64,000 bases of DNA from Megamerina dolium (lineage: Eukaryota; Arthropoda; Insecta; Diptera; Megamerinidae): the NCBI GenBank assembly GCA_963854835.1, contig OY978526.1, forward strand, positions 66,378,765 through 66,442,764, written 5' to 3'. Numbering within the stretch: the first letter of the stretch is position 1; each line of letters begins with the position of its first letter. The notes below the pieces were generated by a model. It worked only from the letters and a program-made list of their open reading frames with translations. It did not search any database and was not told the origin of the DNA. A program made the translations under genes and the position numbers. This document shows, piece after piece, positions 1 through 10,009 of the stretch.

Positions 1-140
1 GAGCGTAAGTATGTTTAGAAGAAATAATGATTATCAAATATTTTTATTTATTTATTTATTTTAATATGGGTTCGTCATATATTTTAACTCTCTAGAGCTA
101 GTACAGCTGAGGGGGTAATTTGTTGCTTCGCCTCATTTTT

Positions 141-1745
141 TTATACCCTGCATAATGCAATATGCATGGTTTATTCATTTCGGTCAGATGTTTGTGTCCA
201 CTTGAAGGAATCTCCGGAGATATAGACATGGATATATATTCGTGATCAGCGTCGATTAAATTTTCGATTTAACGATGTCCGTCCGTCCGTCCGTCCGTCC
301 GTCCGTCCGTCTGTCTGTCACCTGGCTGGTTCGCACGATAACTTGAGTAAATATTGAGCTATTTCGATGAAATTTGGCATAAGTAATCTATGATCCAAGG
401 GTACGGAGGGGATTGATATTGGGCATGATCGGTCAATAACCACGCCCACACCAAGCATTCAAAGCGACTAACCTCGAAATTTTCAAAATCTTTAACTTGC
501 TATAACTCACATAATATACCACTTGGGACAACAATATTTTGCACATTGAGTTATATTATACTACTATATAACCTCGCCAAAAGGGGGTGAGCCACGCCTA
601 CTTTTTAGCGTAGCTCCCATACAAAGTGTCTGTACTTCTTTTAATTGAAACTGCTGTAACTTCTACAATCTTCTGTCTAGAATAACCGTAATTGACACTT
701 AGATTAACACGGCAGTCGGAAATAATCTGGCAGAAAATCAATGTGCCACGCCCACTCCTTTTTGGGTCTCCCATACAAAGTTGCGGAAATTAAAAAAAAT
801 GTTACCGGTTATAACTGGCAAACTATTCAGCGTAGAATAACGAGATTTAAGATGTGGATTAGTATTGTACGAGCAACTAGGCTCACAGAAAATGGGCGCA
901 CCACGCCCAGTGTTTATCGTAGCCCCCATACAAATTTTAAATTGAAACAGCTGTAATTTCGGCAATCTTCTGTCTAGGATAACCATAATTGACACTTAGA
1001 TTAATATCGTAGTCGGCAAAAATCTGGCAGAAAATCAGTGTGCCACGCCCACTCATTCATGGGTCTCCCATACAAAGTCAAGGGAATTAAACTAAAATTT
1101 TAAGCTCCATAGCTTACAAACCATTTAGCCTAGGACAACGAGACTTAGGGTATGGATTAGTATTGTACGAGCAACTAGGCTCACAGAAAATGGGCGCACC
1201 ATGCCCAGTGTTTATCGTAGCCCCCATACAAATTTTAAATTGAAACAGCTGTAACTTAGGCAATCTACAATAAAATTGACAATACAATAAAATGTCTACA
1301 ATAAAATTGACACTTAAATTAATATCGTAGTCGGAAATAATCTGGCGAAAAATCAGCGTACCACGCCCACTTCTTATTGGGGCTCCCATACAAAGTTGAG
1401 GAAATTAAACAAAAATGTTAACCACCATAACTTAGAAACTATTCAACGTAGGACACCACACAAGGTGTGGATTAACATTGAAAAATTAATTGGATTTACT
1501 AGAAAGTGGTAAGCCACGCCCACTTTTTATATAGCTCCCATACTAAGCCTCGGAATTATCTTAAAATCCTTTTACTTCGTCAAAGTCAACCATATTTCGG
1601 GTGTAAATTAGTAGTATATGCAAAAATTGTTTCTCGAAAAGTGGAAATAAAAGAAAAGTTGGATATTCGAGTAAACTTTTTATATATAAATCTACATATG
1701 CAGGGTATAGTTTGGTCGGCCCCAGCCGACTGTAAGGAGATTTTT
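141..1745 (+). mobile_element. DINE-1/INE-1-like (Helentron-type, non-autonomous) element, copy A
   Basis: The left end reads TTATACCCTGCATA and the right end holds its inverted match TATGCAGGGTATA at about 1697-1709. After that comes a short 3' hairpin (GTCGGC, loop CCCA, GCCGAC) and a tail ending near GGAGATTTTT. Block order is 5' subterminal repeat, TTCGGTCAGATGTTTG, GATCAGCGTC, a (CCGT)n run at 279-318, then a long core. In the core a CCACGCCCAC-type box recurs at 440, 592, 746, 901, 1043, 1199, 1361 and 1513, so the period is about 153 bp. From memory this block order matches Drosophila INE-1/DINE-1, a non-autonomous Helentron. The family call is established knowledge applied by eye. There is no coding capacity, and reading frames across it are shadows. 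Confidence 0.8.
279..318 (+). repeat. (CCGT)n microsatellite inside DINE-like copy A
   Basis: Eight CCGT units are followed by CTGT variants. The run sits at the same place in every copy of the element, with different unit counts: about 4 in B, 5-6 in C and 12-13 in D. It is therefore a built-in part of the element that expands and contracts. Confidence 0.9.
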
Positions 1746-4214
1746 AACTCTGACTTAGTCACGGTGCTATTTACGTCCCGCTTGTTCCCCACAATTTTTT
1801 CATTAGTCATTTTTTTGGAGAATCTCGCCAGATGGAGGAGTACTTCATACCAAAATTAAAAAATGATCTCTGTATGCTCTTATCTCATAGTTAATTGCGA
1901 AATTTTCGTTTAAATATAAATTTAATCCATCGATATATAATTTGTATTACAAAGATGTAATTCAAAATGAAATAAATGTTTTCTAAATTCATATTATTGT
2001 GTGCTTTCTGTATATATTTTTTTACTTTTATTGTCTTTCAAATCGCATTTGCCTATTTTGCATACTCGCCATATATGTATGTATTGGTATATAAATAAAA
2101 ACATTCTAGTCAAACGCATAAATTAAACTAACATTTGACATTTTTTCTTCTTTCAATCTCATTTCTATGCACTGCAACAACCAAAGTTATAGCATAGAGA
2201 AGATCGAAATAAAACAAAACAAAAAATTATAGAGAATGACAGAGTGAGAGACAGACATTAAGCAGATATCAAACTCAATAATGTTTGTTATACTAGTAGT
2301 AAACATAAATACACATACATACAACACACGCATACACATACACATGCATGCTAAGCACCAAATTGACCACAACTTTTCCATTTAAGCCTTTCATAATGGC
2401 CAAAAGAAAACAAACGTAGCAAACCGAACAAGAATGGATGGCGCGCAGCGTTGCAAATGATAGCGTTCAACATGCCAACAACGAAAATATATACTACGTG
2501 AGTGACTGACTTTGTGTGTGTGTATGTGTGGCACTGTGTGTTTGAGTTTTATACTCGTACATGTTGTCACTGCTGTTCTCAATGTTGTTGTTATTGTTGT
2601 TGCTGTTGACATAAAGCACAACTTGGTATAGCGCATTTGTTGCATTATCCTTGTTATCCTTGTTCAACAAACATACAAATATTTTGAGACTGATGTGTGC
2701 TGATGGTGGTAGTTGGTGACCGACCAGAAGTATGGTCATATATATGAGTGTGTCTGTATGAACTTGTACACATTGTGTCAATGCATGAAAATTAATGTTG
2801 AAATATAATTTTTTTTTTCGGTTTTGAAATGCTTTTCGGTTAATTTTTTCTTTTTTGTTTTCCTTTTTGCTCTCTTCTATGGCTTAAGTCGATATATGTA
2901 ATGTCGTCGATATATTTAGCTGAGCTAGTATAAGCGCATAAATATACATATATGCAAGATCTATGATGATGGAAATATTTAATGAATGACAACAAATCTT
3001 ACATTGAGTTTGTTAAGGATTGCAGCAAGGATCAGCTTAGTTAGACTAACAAGTATGTAGAAAAATGTGATATGAGATAAGAGAAATATGTAGCATCATG
3101 TGGAAGGATATTTAACCAACATTAACGATGGAAAAATATATATAAAATTCAACAATGACAGCATTGCTAGTATATTCATTCGATTTTTTTCCTTCATTCT
3201 TTTTTTTTTTCTTTATTCTAATTTTAATCATGTCCTCTATAAGAGGACATGTTGTGATTTATAATTATATTATTTGTAGTAAATATTTGGTCATCGTACT
3301 TATGGTATGTCAGAATTTGTGGGCGCTGGAGAAGAGCAAATTTTTGCATGAGTGAAGAAATATTGCGTGTATATAAATATGTACAATACGGAGGGTCGAT
3401 ACAAAAGGTTTGAAGTGTCTGTTGCTATCTTGAAAACACATAAGCACCATTTAATTGTTTTTTAGACCATTTTAAAAAACTAAAATGAACTTTTTTAACG
3501 ATATACAAACATCAATTTTGGAAATTGACCATTAAATATTAAAGTTATTAAAAAACGAACGATTTCCGATCTTTTAGGATAGTGCCCAGTTTTCAATGAC
3601 TATTTTTGTTATGCGGAATGACCCACCCTAAATTTATATAAGTAAACCATGAATATTTGTATTATTTTTCCTCACTAATTCTCGCTTTTTGAAATTTCTG
3701 TTTTTACTTAATTCTTTGCGATAAACATTTTGCGAGAGTTTTAAAGCTTTGAGTTTACATTTCAATAATTTTATTGAATATTGAAGAAAGCCGCTCATGA
3801 GTCATTATTTGCTCAATATACGAGCACTTGATGTATTGAGAGTTATTTTTTCATACTATAATTTTAAATGAAAATTTAAATGAAATCGCATGTGTGACGG
3901 TGAATTAGTGTTGTAAAATAACAAAATAACAGCTTTAGTTATTCTATTCATGATCCAATATCACTTCTTTTCAGCAGAAAGTCAGATATTTGAAACCAAA
4001 TTCAGTTCAATCTCTTCAAATCCGCTCACTCTACTCATTATTAGATTTTTCATATTTTTACTAACGATTGGAAAATTAATACCAATATTCTGTTCGTGCT
4101 GTGAATCAAACTTTGAATACAACTTTTCAATACAATATCGACAGGACCAAAGTGTATTTTTGATAAAGGAGCCACTTTCTAGAAGAACATCTGTCACACA
4201 AATTTTAGAACACT
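1746..4214. other. AT-rich non-coding stretch, no gene seen
   Basis: No convincing coding region. It contains short TTG-rich (about 2581-2605) and TG-rich (2513-2545) low-complexity patches and poly-T runs. At 3390-3628 a possible small inverted-repeat element begins GGAGGGTCGAT and ends ATGACCCACCCT; the ends match poorly, so it is not called. Confidence 0.6.
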
Positions 4215-4230
4215 TATACCATGTTCTACA

Positions 4231-4569
4231 GGTGCCGTAGCTCAGTGGTTAGTGTGTACGTCTTCTGATCTGTAGGTCGTGGTTCAATCCTCGGCTGATG
4301 CGTAACAAATTTAATATCGATAAGATTTTCTTTCGAATGGTACCCACCTGTCGGCAAGCAATTGGCAATTCTTCCGACAGTAACAACTTGCCATGAAAAA
4401 GCTTCTTAAAGAACTCTGTGACAAAGCTCAGAAAAAGTGATGTCACAAGTGTTCTGCCGTTCGGAACCGGCTAAAATAAGTAGGACCCTTCTAATACTGT
4501 CCAAATTTAAGACGCACAACAGTAATGGAAGAGAAGCTCGGCCCATGAGCCCTTTGGGGCTTTAAGTGC

Positions 4570-4572
<3 letters not shown>
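4231..4572 (+). mobile_element. tRNA-derived SINE, copy 1
   Basis: The head carries a Pol III A box (TAGCTCAGTGG) and a B box (GGTTCAATCCT) about 40 bp apart, as in a tRNA gene. The roughly 270-bp body is shared with the other copies in this window and ends at AAGTGCCACAT. An (AT)n run follows as the tail. The flanking TACCATGTTC at about 4217-4226 recurs at 4634-4643, directly after the tail, and fits a target-site duplication. Mobilisation would depend on a partner LINE, which is not identified here. Confidence 0.8.

Positions 4573-4635
<63 letters not shown>
4573..4635. repeat. (AT)n microsatellite forming the SINE tail
   Basis: About 31 uninterrupted AT units directly follow the SINE body. 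The other copies carry (CATA)n or a very short tail at the same place, so this array probably grew from the SINE 3' tail. Confidence 0.95.
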
Positions 4636-4637
<2 letters not shown>

Positions 4638-4670
4638 ATGTTCAAACTTACTTAATTTAGCTCTCATTCC

Positions 4671-4688
4671 TGATTTATGCATAAATCA
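4671..4688. repeat. 18-bp perfect palindrome
   Basis: TGATTTATGCATAAATCA reads the same on both strands. It lies just past the SINE target-site duplication. No function can be assigned. Confidence 0.8.
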
Positions 4689-4866
4689 AGTATTAAATAA
4701 AGTAATTTACCATATAATATTGGCTATCTAAGTTACGTTATATTTCATTCGTTCTTAATTTATCAAAAATTAGGAACTGAATAAAGAATAAATTCTTGCC
4801 GTGTCCAATTTTTATCGAAAAAATTTGAATTATTGAATAAAAATGGAAAAAATATATATATATATA

Positions 4867-5442
4867 AAGGGTGATCCAATAAGAGCTTCCGGATTTTTTT
4901 TTTTAATAAAACGCATTAAATTCCATGTAATCATCAAAAATTGTATTTGAGACGTAAGTTCGATTTACGAAATTTAATGTTTGAAAATAATTTCTTTTAA
5001 ATGTTGTCCGTAACTTGCTCTTACATGATCCATTCTATGGGTCTTATTTACGAGCATTTCGGCCAATATTTCGTTAATTAGGCACTTTATGTTCGCTTCT
5101 AATGCAGGAATCAATTGTGGTTTATTGTCGACATAAACAAGTGATTTTACATACCCAATGAAAAGTAATCCAACGGCATCAGATCACAAGACAGGAATAC
5201 CATAAGCCTACCACAACGCCGTATGAACACCATAAAGGGGTCGAAGAGCACGAAAAACATTTCTCACTGAATACTGGTTTTGGTAATAAATTTCCATAAT
5301 TTGTAAACGTTTTGGCGTAAGTCTATTCATGGTGAAATGTCAATGAATAATGAACACAAATGTGATATGAACATGACAGTTGTTAGGCATGAGATGTCCG
5401 AGAATCCTTATTGGAAAAAGTACCTCCTATTGGATCACTCTT
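4867..5442 (-). mobile_element. Internally deleted mariner/Tc1-like element
   Basis: Terminal inverted repeats AAGGGTGATCCAATAAGAG (left) and, read inward from the right, AAGAGTGATCCAATAGGAG are each flanked by TA, the usual target duplication of this superfamily. Inside, on the minus strand, the transposase N-terminus (MNRLTPKRLQIMEIYYQN, with FRALRPLYG) runs straight into its C-terminal part (LMPLDYF, then HLKEIIFKH and stop). The whole catalytic middle is missing. Such deletion derivatives are typical of non-autonomous mariner families. Confidence 0.8.
4974..5330 (-). pseudogene. Mariner-like transposase, N- and C-terminal remnants only
   Basis: The start is the ATG whose complement lies at 5328-5330 and the end is the TAA at 4974-4976. 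The N-terminal helix-turn-helix part is readable for about 40 codons and then meets a stop. The C-terminal part holds the third-aspartate motif region (DLMPLDYF) and the family ending HLKEIIFKH. The first and second catalytic aspartates lie in the deleted segment, so no active enzyme is possible. A full-length mariner/Tc1 transposase has about 340 residues; fewer than 120 are left here. Confidence 0.75.
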
Positions 5443-5962
5443 TATAAAGAAACGACATTTATGGGGTGAAGAGAGTGAAAACTTCCTCATAGTAATATGA
5501 AGGAGTAAAATTAAAGACTTACGCGGAATTGTGTGTATTGCAGCAGAAATAAAATCGAAAATTACAGATTCTCGTGAATCTCACAATTCGTCTCAAATGA
5601 CTGCACATAAAATAAATAAAATAGATTTTAGAACCTTTATGATAGTGGCGGCAGATTCGATATTCAACATTTCAAATGTTACAAAACCAACAAATAACGA
5701 GACTATTTTTTTCTCTTCACACGTTAATTGTTATAGTTATATAGCGATTGAGCTGAAAATTGGTACATAAGAATAAACGGATGAGTTCGTGAATGGGCGA
5801 AATCGTGAGAAAACCACACCTAGCTTCTGTACTAAAGTATGTTATTTGTTTTCGCATTAAATGGTGGTTCATATACAAGCTTTTTTTTTTCAAAAAAATT
5901 TATAAAATAAAATATTTTCAGTATATTATTGGTTTATTCGAAAGAGTAAACATTCCCATTAT
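5443..5962. other. Non-coding; includes a degenerate dispersed repeat (family Z)
   Basis: No gene seen. At about 5790-5870 there is a GGGCG...AAAACCACACCTAGC stretch followed by a TACTAAAGTAT-type segment. The same pattern recurs at 6360-6440, 6515-6570, 24015-24120, 32450-32520, 50320-50400 and elsewhere. Confidence 0.45.
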
Positions 5963-6060
5963 TTATGGAACACGACTATATTCATATGGCTGCCTTGGCT
6001 GGCTTCGCAGCAGCGCATCCTGTCAACCGAGTTTTTCAAGACCTTGGTGACGGTTTCTGG
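5963..6060 (-). pseudogene. Mariner-like transposase C-terminal remnant
   Basis: The minus-strand translation ends TVTKVLKNSVDRMRCCEAS then QGSHMNIVVFHK and a stop. This matches the usual end of irritans-type mariner transposases (an NF/KR helix, then RGGHLxDVVFH). A short stretch further upstream (LTNKPNCHI, near 6150) may belong to the same gene with a deletion between. No terminal repeats were found. A decayed fragment with no function. Confidence 0.55.
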
Positions 6061-6634
6061 TTCATGGATCGCGATTGGATTGCTCGATTCATCTTAAGGG
6101 GCTGAATCGCTTTTTTCCATCCTCCGATGTGACAATTTGGTTTGTTAGTCAGAAAAGATGGAAGAAACTTCTTTTCAATAAACGCACTGTTTGGACTACA
6201 CAACATTGACTTTGGAAATAAGTTTGCATTATTTCCCAACGTCGTTCGAGCATAAGGCGATTTATATTGTGTGCGATTTCCAGTGGAAAGAGCTGTCACT
6301 GTAAAAATAACATATGATTAAATGATCACACTGTGAGCAGGAAAATATAAAGTTGTTGAAAAATGGGCGTAATTAAATGAAAACCACGCCTAGCTCCCAT
6401 TCAAAACTATATTGTTGTATATATGATTTCACACTTTGCATGCGAAGATATATAGTTTCGATATAGAACTTGGTATGTTAGACCTGTTACGAAATTTATA
6501 CAATATATTAGAAAATGGGCGTTCATGGATAAAAACCACTCCTACCTCTTGTACAAATGTTTTATATATGTTTTATTGTATATATATTTTAAGTATATAT
6601 ATTTTGCAAATATAAAAATCAGTTGAAACCCTTT
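6061..6634. other. Non-coding; family Z repeats next to the LINE target site
   Basis: Two degenerate units near 6360-6440 and 6515-6570 share AAATGGGCGT, then AAAACCAC(G/T)CCTA, then a (C/T)CCCATTCAAA-like block. These blocks resemble the core boxes of the DINE-like elements. Confidence 0.4.
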
Positions 6635-6644
6635 CGTACAGATA
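6635..6644. repeat. Target-site duplication, 3' side of LINE copy 1
   Basis: CGTACAGATA here is identical to 10010-10019. The two copies bracket the LINE exactly. Confidence 0.85.
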
Positions 6645-6662
6645 CTTACTTACTTACTTATG
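6645..6662 (-). repeat. (TAAG)n 3' tail of the LINE
   Basis: CTTACTTACTTACTTA on the plus strand is (TAAG)n at the element's 3' end. Copy 2 ends the same way at about 16843-16863, which confirms that the tail is part of the element. Confidence 0.85.
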
Positions 6663-6686
6663 TGGCCATAACAACCGAATATCGAT

Positions 6687-9659
6687 TTAGGCCGAAAATA
6701 ACATGCTTCGCCAGCCATCTCTGTTCTTCGCTAGCTGGCGCCAGTTAGAAATTCCAAGCGCCGTCAGGTTCTCCAGTACTTGGTCTTTCCACCGGAGGTT
6801 TGGTCTTCCTCTTCTGCGTCGTCCTCCAGCGGGTTCCGAATATAACACCTTCTTAGCTGGAGCGTGTTCTTCCATTCGCTCGACATGACCTAGCCAGCGC
6901 AGCCGCTGGATTTTGATGCGCTTTACTATGTCAATATCGGCATATAGCTCGTACAGCTCATGGTTGTACCTTATTCGGTACTCGCCACCAACGCAAATAG
7001 GTCCAAAGATCCTGCGTAGGACCTTTCTCTCGAAAACTCCAAGCATTCGCTCATCCGAGATGGAAATTGTCCAGGCTTCAGCGCCATATGTTAGGACAGG
7101 CATGATGAGAGACTTGTAGAGTGTAGTTTTCGTTCTTCGAGAGAGGGCTCGACTTTTCAATTGCTTACTCAGCCCAAAGTAACACCTGTTAGCAAGAGTT
7201 ATCCTACGCATGATCTCCAAGCTGACGTCATTACTGCTGTTAATGCTGGTTCCAAGATAGACAAAGTCCCTTACTACTTCAAAAGCGTAGTTGTCAACAG
7301 TGACGTGCTGTCCAAGACGCCGGGACTCTTTGTTTGTTGACACTAGATACTTCGTCTTGCCCTCGTTCACCGTGAGACCCATCCGACGCGACTCTCTTTC
7401 CAACTCTGAGAATGCTGCACTGACTGCTCGCGTGTTCATGCCGATTATGTCAATAATCGGCGCTAACAGCATGACACTTTTGTTGAAGATAGTGCCATTA
7501 TGTCGTAGATCAGCAGCACGTATTATTTTCTCCATAATAAGATTGAAGAAGTCGCACGATAACGAATCACCTTGTCTGAAACCCCGTTCGGTATTAAACG
7601 GTGCGGAGAGGTCCTTCCCAATTTTCACTGCACAACGAGAATTATGCAGTGTCATTCTAAAAAGTCGAATGAGCTTTGCAGGAATACCGAACTCAGACAT
7701 TGTTGCGTAGAGGTAATCCCTTACCGGACTGTCAAAAGCGGCTTTATAATCAACAAATAGGTGGTGTGTGTCGATCTGTTTTTCTTGGGTCTTCTCCAGG
7801 ATTTGGCGCAGTGTGAAAATCTGGTCGATGGTGGATTTACCAGATCTGAAGCCACACTGATAAGGTCCAATCAGGTTGCTGAGCATAGGCTTCAACCTTT
7901 CACACAGTACGCTCGATAGAACCTTGTATGCGATGCTCAGGAGACTTATTCCACGGTAGTTGGCGCAAATTGTGGGGTCTCCTTTTTTATGTACAGGACA
8001 GAGAACACTGAGCCTCCAATCATCAGGCATGCTTTCATCCGACCATATTCTGCTTATGAGCTGGTGCATGCGGGTGAGCAGCTCATCGCCTCCGGTCTTA
8101 AACAACTCGGCAGGCAGGCCATCAGCACCTGCAGCTTTGTTGTTCTTCAGCCTTAAAATGGCCGTTTCAACCTCGTCATAGTCGGGTGGTGGAACATCAA
8201 CACCATCATCTGTAATTGGGGTTATCGGGCAATCTCCTCCACTGGCGGAATTGTTCGTAGCATCGCCATTCAGTAACGTGGAGAAGTGTTCCCTCCATAG
8301 GCTCAGTACACTCTGGACATCTGTAACCAGATTCCCATTTCCATCACGACAAGAAGAGGCTCCGGGATTTAAACCTCCACTTAGGCGCTTGATCTTTTCG
8401 AAGAATTTTCGAGTCTCATTCTTGTCGATACACATCTCTATCTCCTCACACTCACGTCTTTCCAACTCCCTCTTCTTGCGCCTGAAAAGACGTCTCTCTG
8501 CACTCCTTTTCTCTCTATACCGCTCCTTAACAGCTCGCGTTGCGCCTGCACGCAGGGTTCTTCTGTAGGCGGCGTCTTTCTCTGCGGTAGCGTCGCGACA
8601 CTCCTGATCATACCACTCATTCCTCAGAGGCCGGTAGTAACCGATTACCTCCTCGGCAGCAGTAGTCATGGAGTGGGATATATGTGTCCACCGTGCGCAT
8701 GTATCATCAAGTTGGGGAGTGTTCTGCATAAGCAGATCCGATAGTCGAGTGGAAAATGCATCTGCTGTCTCTGGTGATCGCAGCTTACTGACGTCGAGCT
8801 TTCTCTGTGTGGGACTTCTCTTGTTATTTGCGACACATAAGCGTGTGCGCACCTTAGCTGCAACAAGGTAGTGATCCGAGTCGATGTTGGCACCACGGAT
8901 CGATTTCACGTCCATCACACTGGAAGCATGCCTTCCGTCAATCACCACATGATCAATTTGGTTTCTTGTACGATGATCTGGAGACAGCCATGTCGCTTTG
9001 TGGATGTCGAGATGCTGGAATCTGGTACCACCAATTACCATGTTTCGTGCTGCGGCGAAGTCGATCAGCCTCATTCCGTTATCGGAGGTGTTCTGGTGGA
9101 GGCTGAATTTTCCGACAGTTGGACCAAAGGTACCTTCCTTGCCCACCCTGGCATTAAAGTCGCCAAGCACGATTTTGATATCGTGGCGGGGGCAGCGGTC
9201 ATAAGCTTCTTCGAGGCGCTGAAAGAAGCTCTCCTTGGTCACATTGTCCTTCTCATCCGTCGGAGCGTGGGCACATATAAGGCTGATGTTGAAAAATTTT
9301 GCCTTGATGCGGATTGTGGCCAGCCGTTCGTTCACAGGCGTGAACTGTGAGACAAGATGTCGTAGTCTCTTGCTGACCAAAAATCCACATCCTAATTCGT
9401 GCCTTTCAGCATGGCAACTGTAGTAGATGTCACAGGACGCTCTTTTGGAGCAGCCCTGTCCTGTCCATCGCATTTCCTGGAGAGCGGTGATGTCAGCTCT
9501 GTATTTTTCGAGGACATCAACCAGCTGGATAGAGGCACCCTCCCTATAAAGGGACCGGACATTCCAGGTGCATATCCGTAAATCATTGTCCTTTTTTCGT
9601 TTGCGGGGGTCATCAACAAAAGCGGTAGTCCTTATCCGAGGCATTTTAGTTTTTTTCAT
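6687..9659 (-). CDS. LINE polyprotein: APE endonuclease plus reverse transcriptase, active-site YADD lost
   Basis: 990 codons without a stop. Residues about 26-265 form the apurinic-type endonuclease that nicks target DNA: TWNVRSL (31-37), QEMRW with Glu62, HAPT (131-134), GDFNA (166-170) and DSDH near 260. Residues about 480-800 form the reverse transcriptase: KKGDPTICANYRGISLL, FVDYKAAFD with the first catalytic Asp near 640, and RGFRQGDSLS near 695. The tail has the HVERMEE and RGRPNLRWKDQV motifs usual in these elements. The oddity is at about residue 734. Sister copy 2 reads LLAYADDIDII, whereas this copy reads LLAPIIDII. A net 6-bp loss removes the two metal-binding aspartates, so reverse transcription in cis should be impossible. 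An in-frame TAA just upstream supports the first ATG at 9659. Confidence 0.9.
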   Translation of the reverse strand: MKKTKMPRIRTTAFVDDPRKRKKDNDLRICTWNVRSLYREGASIQLVDVLEKYRADITALQEMRWTGQGCSKRASCDIYYSCHAERHELGCGFLVSKRLRHLVSQFTPVNERLATIRIKAKFFNISLICAHAPTDEKDNVTKESFFQRLEEAYDRCPRHDIKIVLGDFNARVGKEGTFGPTVGKFSLHQNTSDNGMRLIDFAAARNMVIGGTRFQHLDIHKATWLSPDHRTRNQIDHVVIDGRHASSVMDVKSIRGANIDSDHYLVAAKVRTRLCVANNKRSPTQRKLDVSKLRSPETADAFSTRLSDLLMQNTPQLDDTCARWTHISHSMTTAAEEVIGYYRPLRNEWYDQECRDATAEKDAAYRRTLRAGATRAVKERYREKRSAERRLFRRKKRELERRECEEIEMCIDKNETRKFFEKIKRLSGGLNPGASSCRDGNGNLVTDVQSVLSLWREHFSTLLNGDATNNSASGGDCPITPITDDGVDVPPPDYDEVETAILRLKNNKAAGADGLPAELFKTGGDELLTRMHQLISRIWSDESMPDDWRLSVLCPVHKKGDPTICANYRGISLLSIAYKVLSSVLCERLKPMLSNLIGPYQCGFRSGKSTIDQIFTLRQILEKTQEKQIDTHHLFVDYKAAFDSPVRDYLYATMSEFGIPAKLIRLFRMTLHNSRCAVKIGKDLSAPFNTERGFRQGDSLSCDFFNLIMEKIIRAADLRHNGTIFNKSVMLLAPIIDIIGMNTRAVSAAFSELERESRRMGLTVNEGKTKYLVSTNKESRRLGQHVTVDNYAFEVVRDFVYLGTSINSSNDVSLEIMRRITLANRCYFGLSKQLKSRALSRRTKTTLYKSLIMPVLTYGAEAWTISISDERMLGVFERKVLRRIFGPICVGGEYRIRYNHELYELYADIDIVKRIKIQRLRWLGHVERMEEHAPAKKVLYSEPAGGRRRRGRPNLRWKDQVLENLTALGISNWRQLAKNRDGWRSMLFSA

Positions 9660-10009
9660 TGGGGGGGTTTTTTATGTGGCGGGTCCCAAACCCAACGCAC
9701 AACCTCTAACCGAGGAGATTTTCGCCACTCACTTCAGCCGCCTCCCAGCGGGTGCCAGGAAGACGTTGCCCGGTGGTCGCCACATGGAGGACCCCCATTA
9801 ATAATAATGAAAGCGCCGTCACATAGTAAGCAGAGCAAGCTATATGACTACCCCTCATTAACAAATAAAGGTATCATCACATAGCGCTCAGATCAAACTA
9901 CATGACAGCCAGTGAGTTGACTTGCGATGAGTTCAACAAGGATTGCGCTAGCCCCACCCAGTTGAGGCAGTTAGACACGTTACCTTGCGAAAACACCACC
10001 AGACCACCA
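9660..10009 (-). other. 5' leader of LINE copy 1
   Basis: A GC-rich leader with a short upstream ORF (MWRPPGNVFLAPAGRRLK, then stop) at about 9739-9791 on the minus strand. A run of C residues precedes the main ATG. It is presumably the internal promoter and ribosome-loading region; that role is inference. Confidence 0.55.

Larger units (their letters stand above)
6645..10009 (-). mobile_element. Full-length RTE-like non-LTR retrotransposon, copy 1
   Basis: This 3365-bp unit lies between two identical 10-bp duplications (CGTACAGATA). On its own sense strand the order is a 5' leader of about 350 bp, one ORF with an APE-type endonuclease followed by a reverse transcriptase, a very short 3' UTR, and a (TAAG)n tail. 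One ORF, no RNase H and a microsatellite tail are the layout of the RTE clade; CR1-like is the alternative. It is visibly more GC-rich than its AT-rich surroundings. The exact duplications and unbroken ORF point to a recent insertion. Confidence 0.85.

Noticed and set aside
440..1520. CRISPR-like array from regularly spaced CCACGCCCAC boxes
   Set aside because: The sequence between boxes is itself repeated, the unit is about 153 bp, and the genome is eukaryotic. It is the tandem core of a transposon.
141..1745. Solo LTR or TIR DNA transposon
   Set aside because: The TATACCC ends are subterminal, not terminal. A conserved hairpin and tail lie beyond the right inverted repeat, there is no TG...CA, and no short target duplication was seen. 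The DINE/Helentron plan fits better.
3390..3628. Small inverted-repeat element (MITE)
   Set aside because: The ends match at too few bases and no clear TA or other duplication was seen.
4231..4305. tRNA gene
   Set aside because: A and B boxes are present, but the same head recurs with a constant 270-bp body and target duplications, so it is a SINE.
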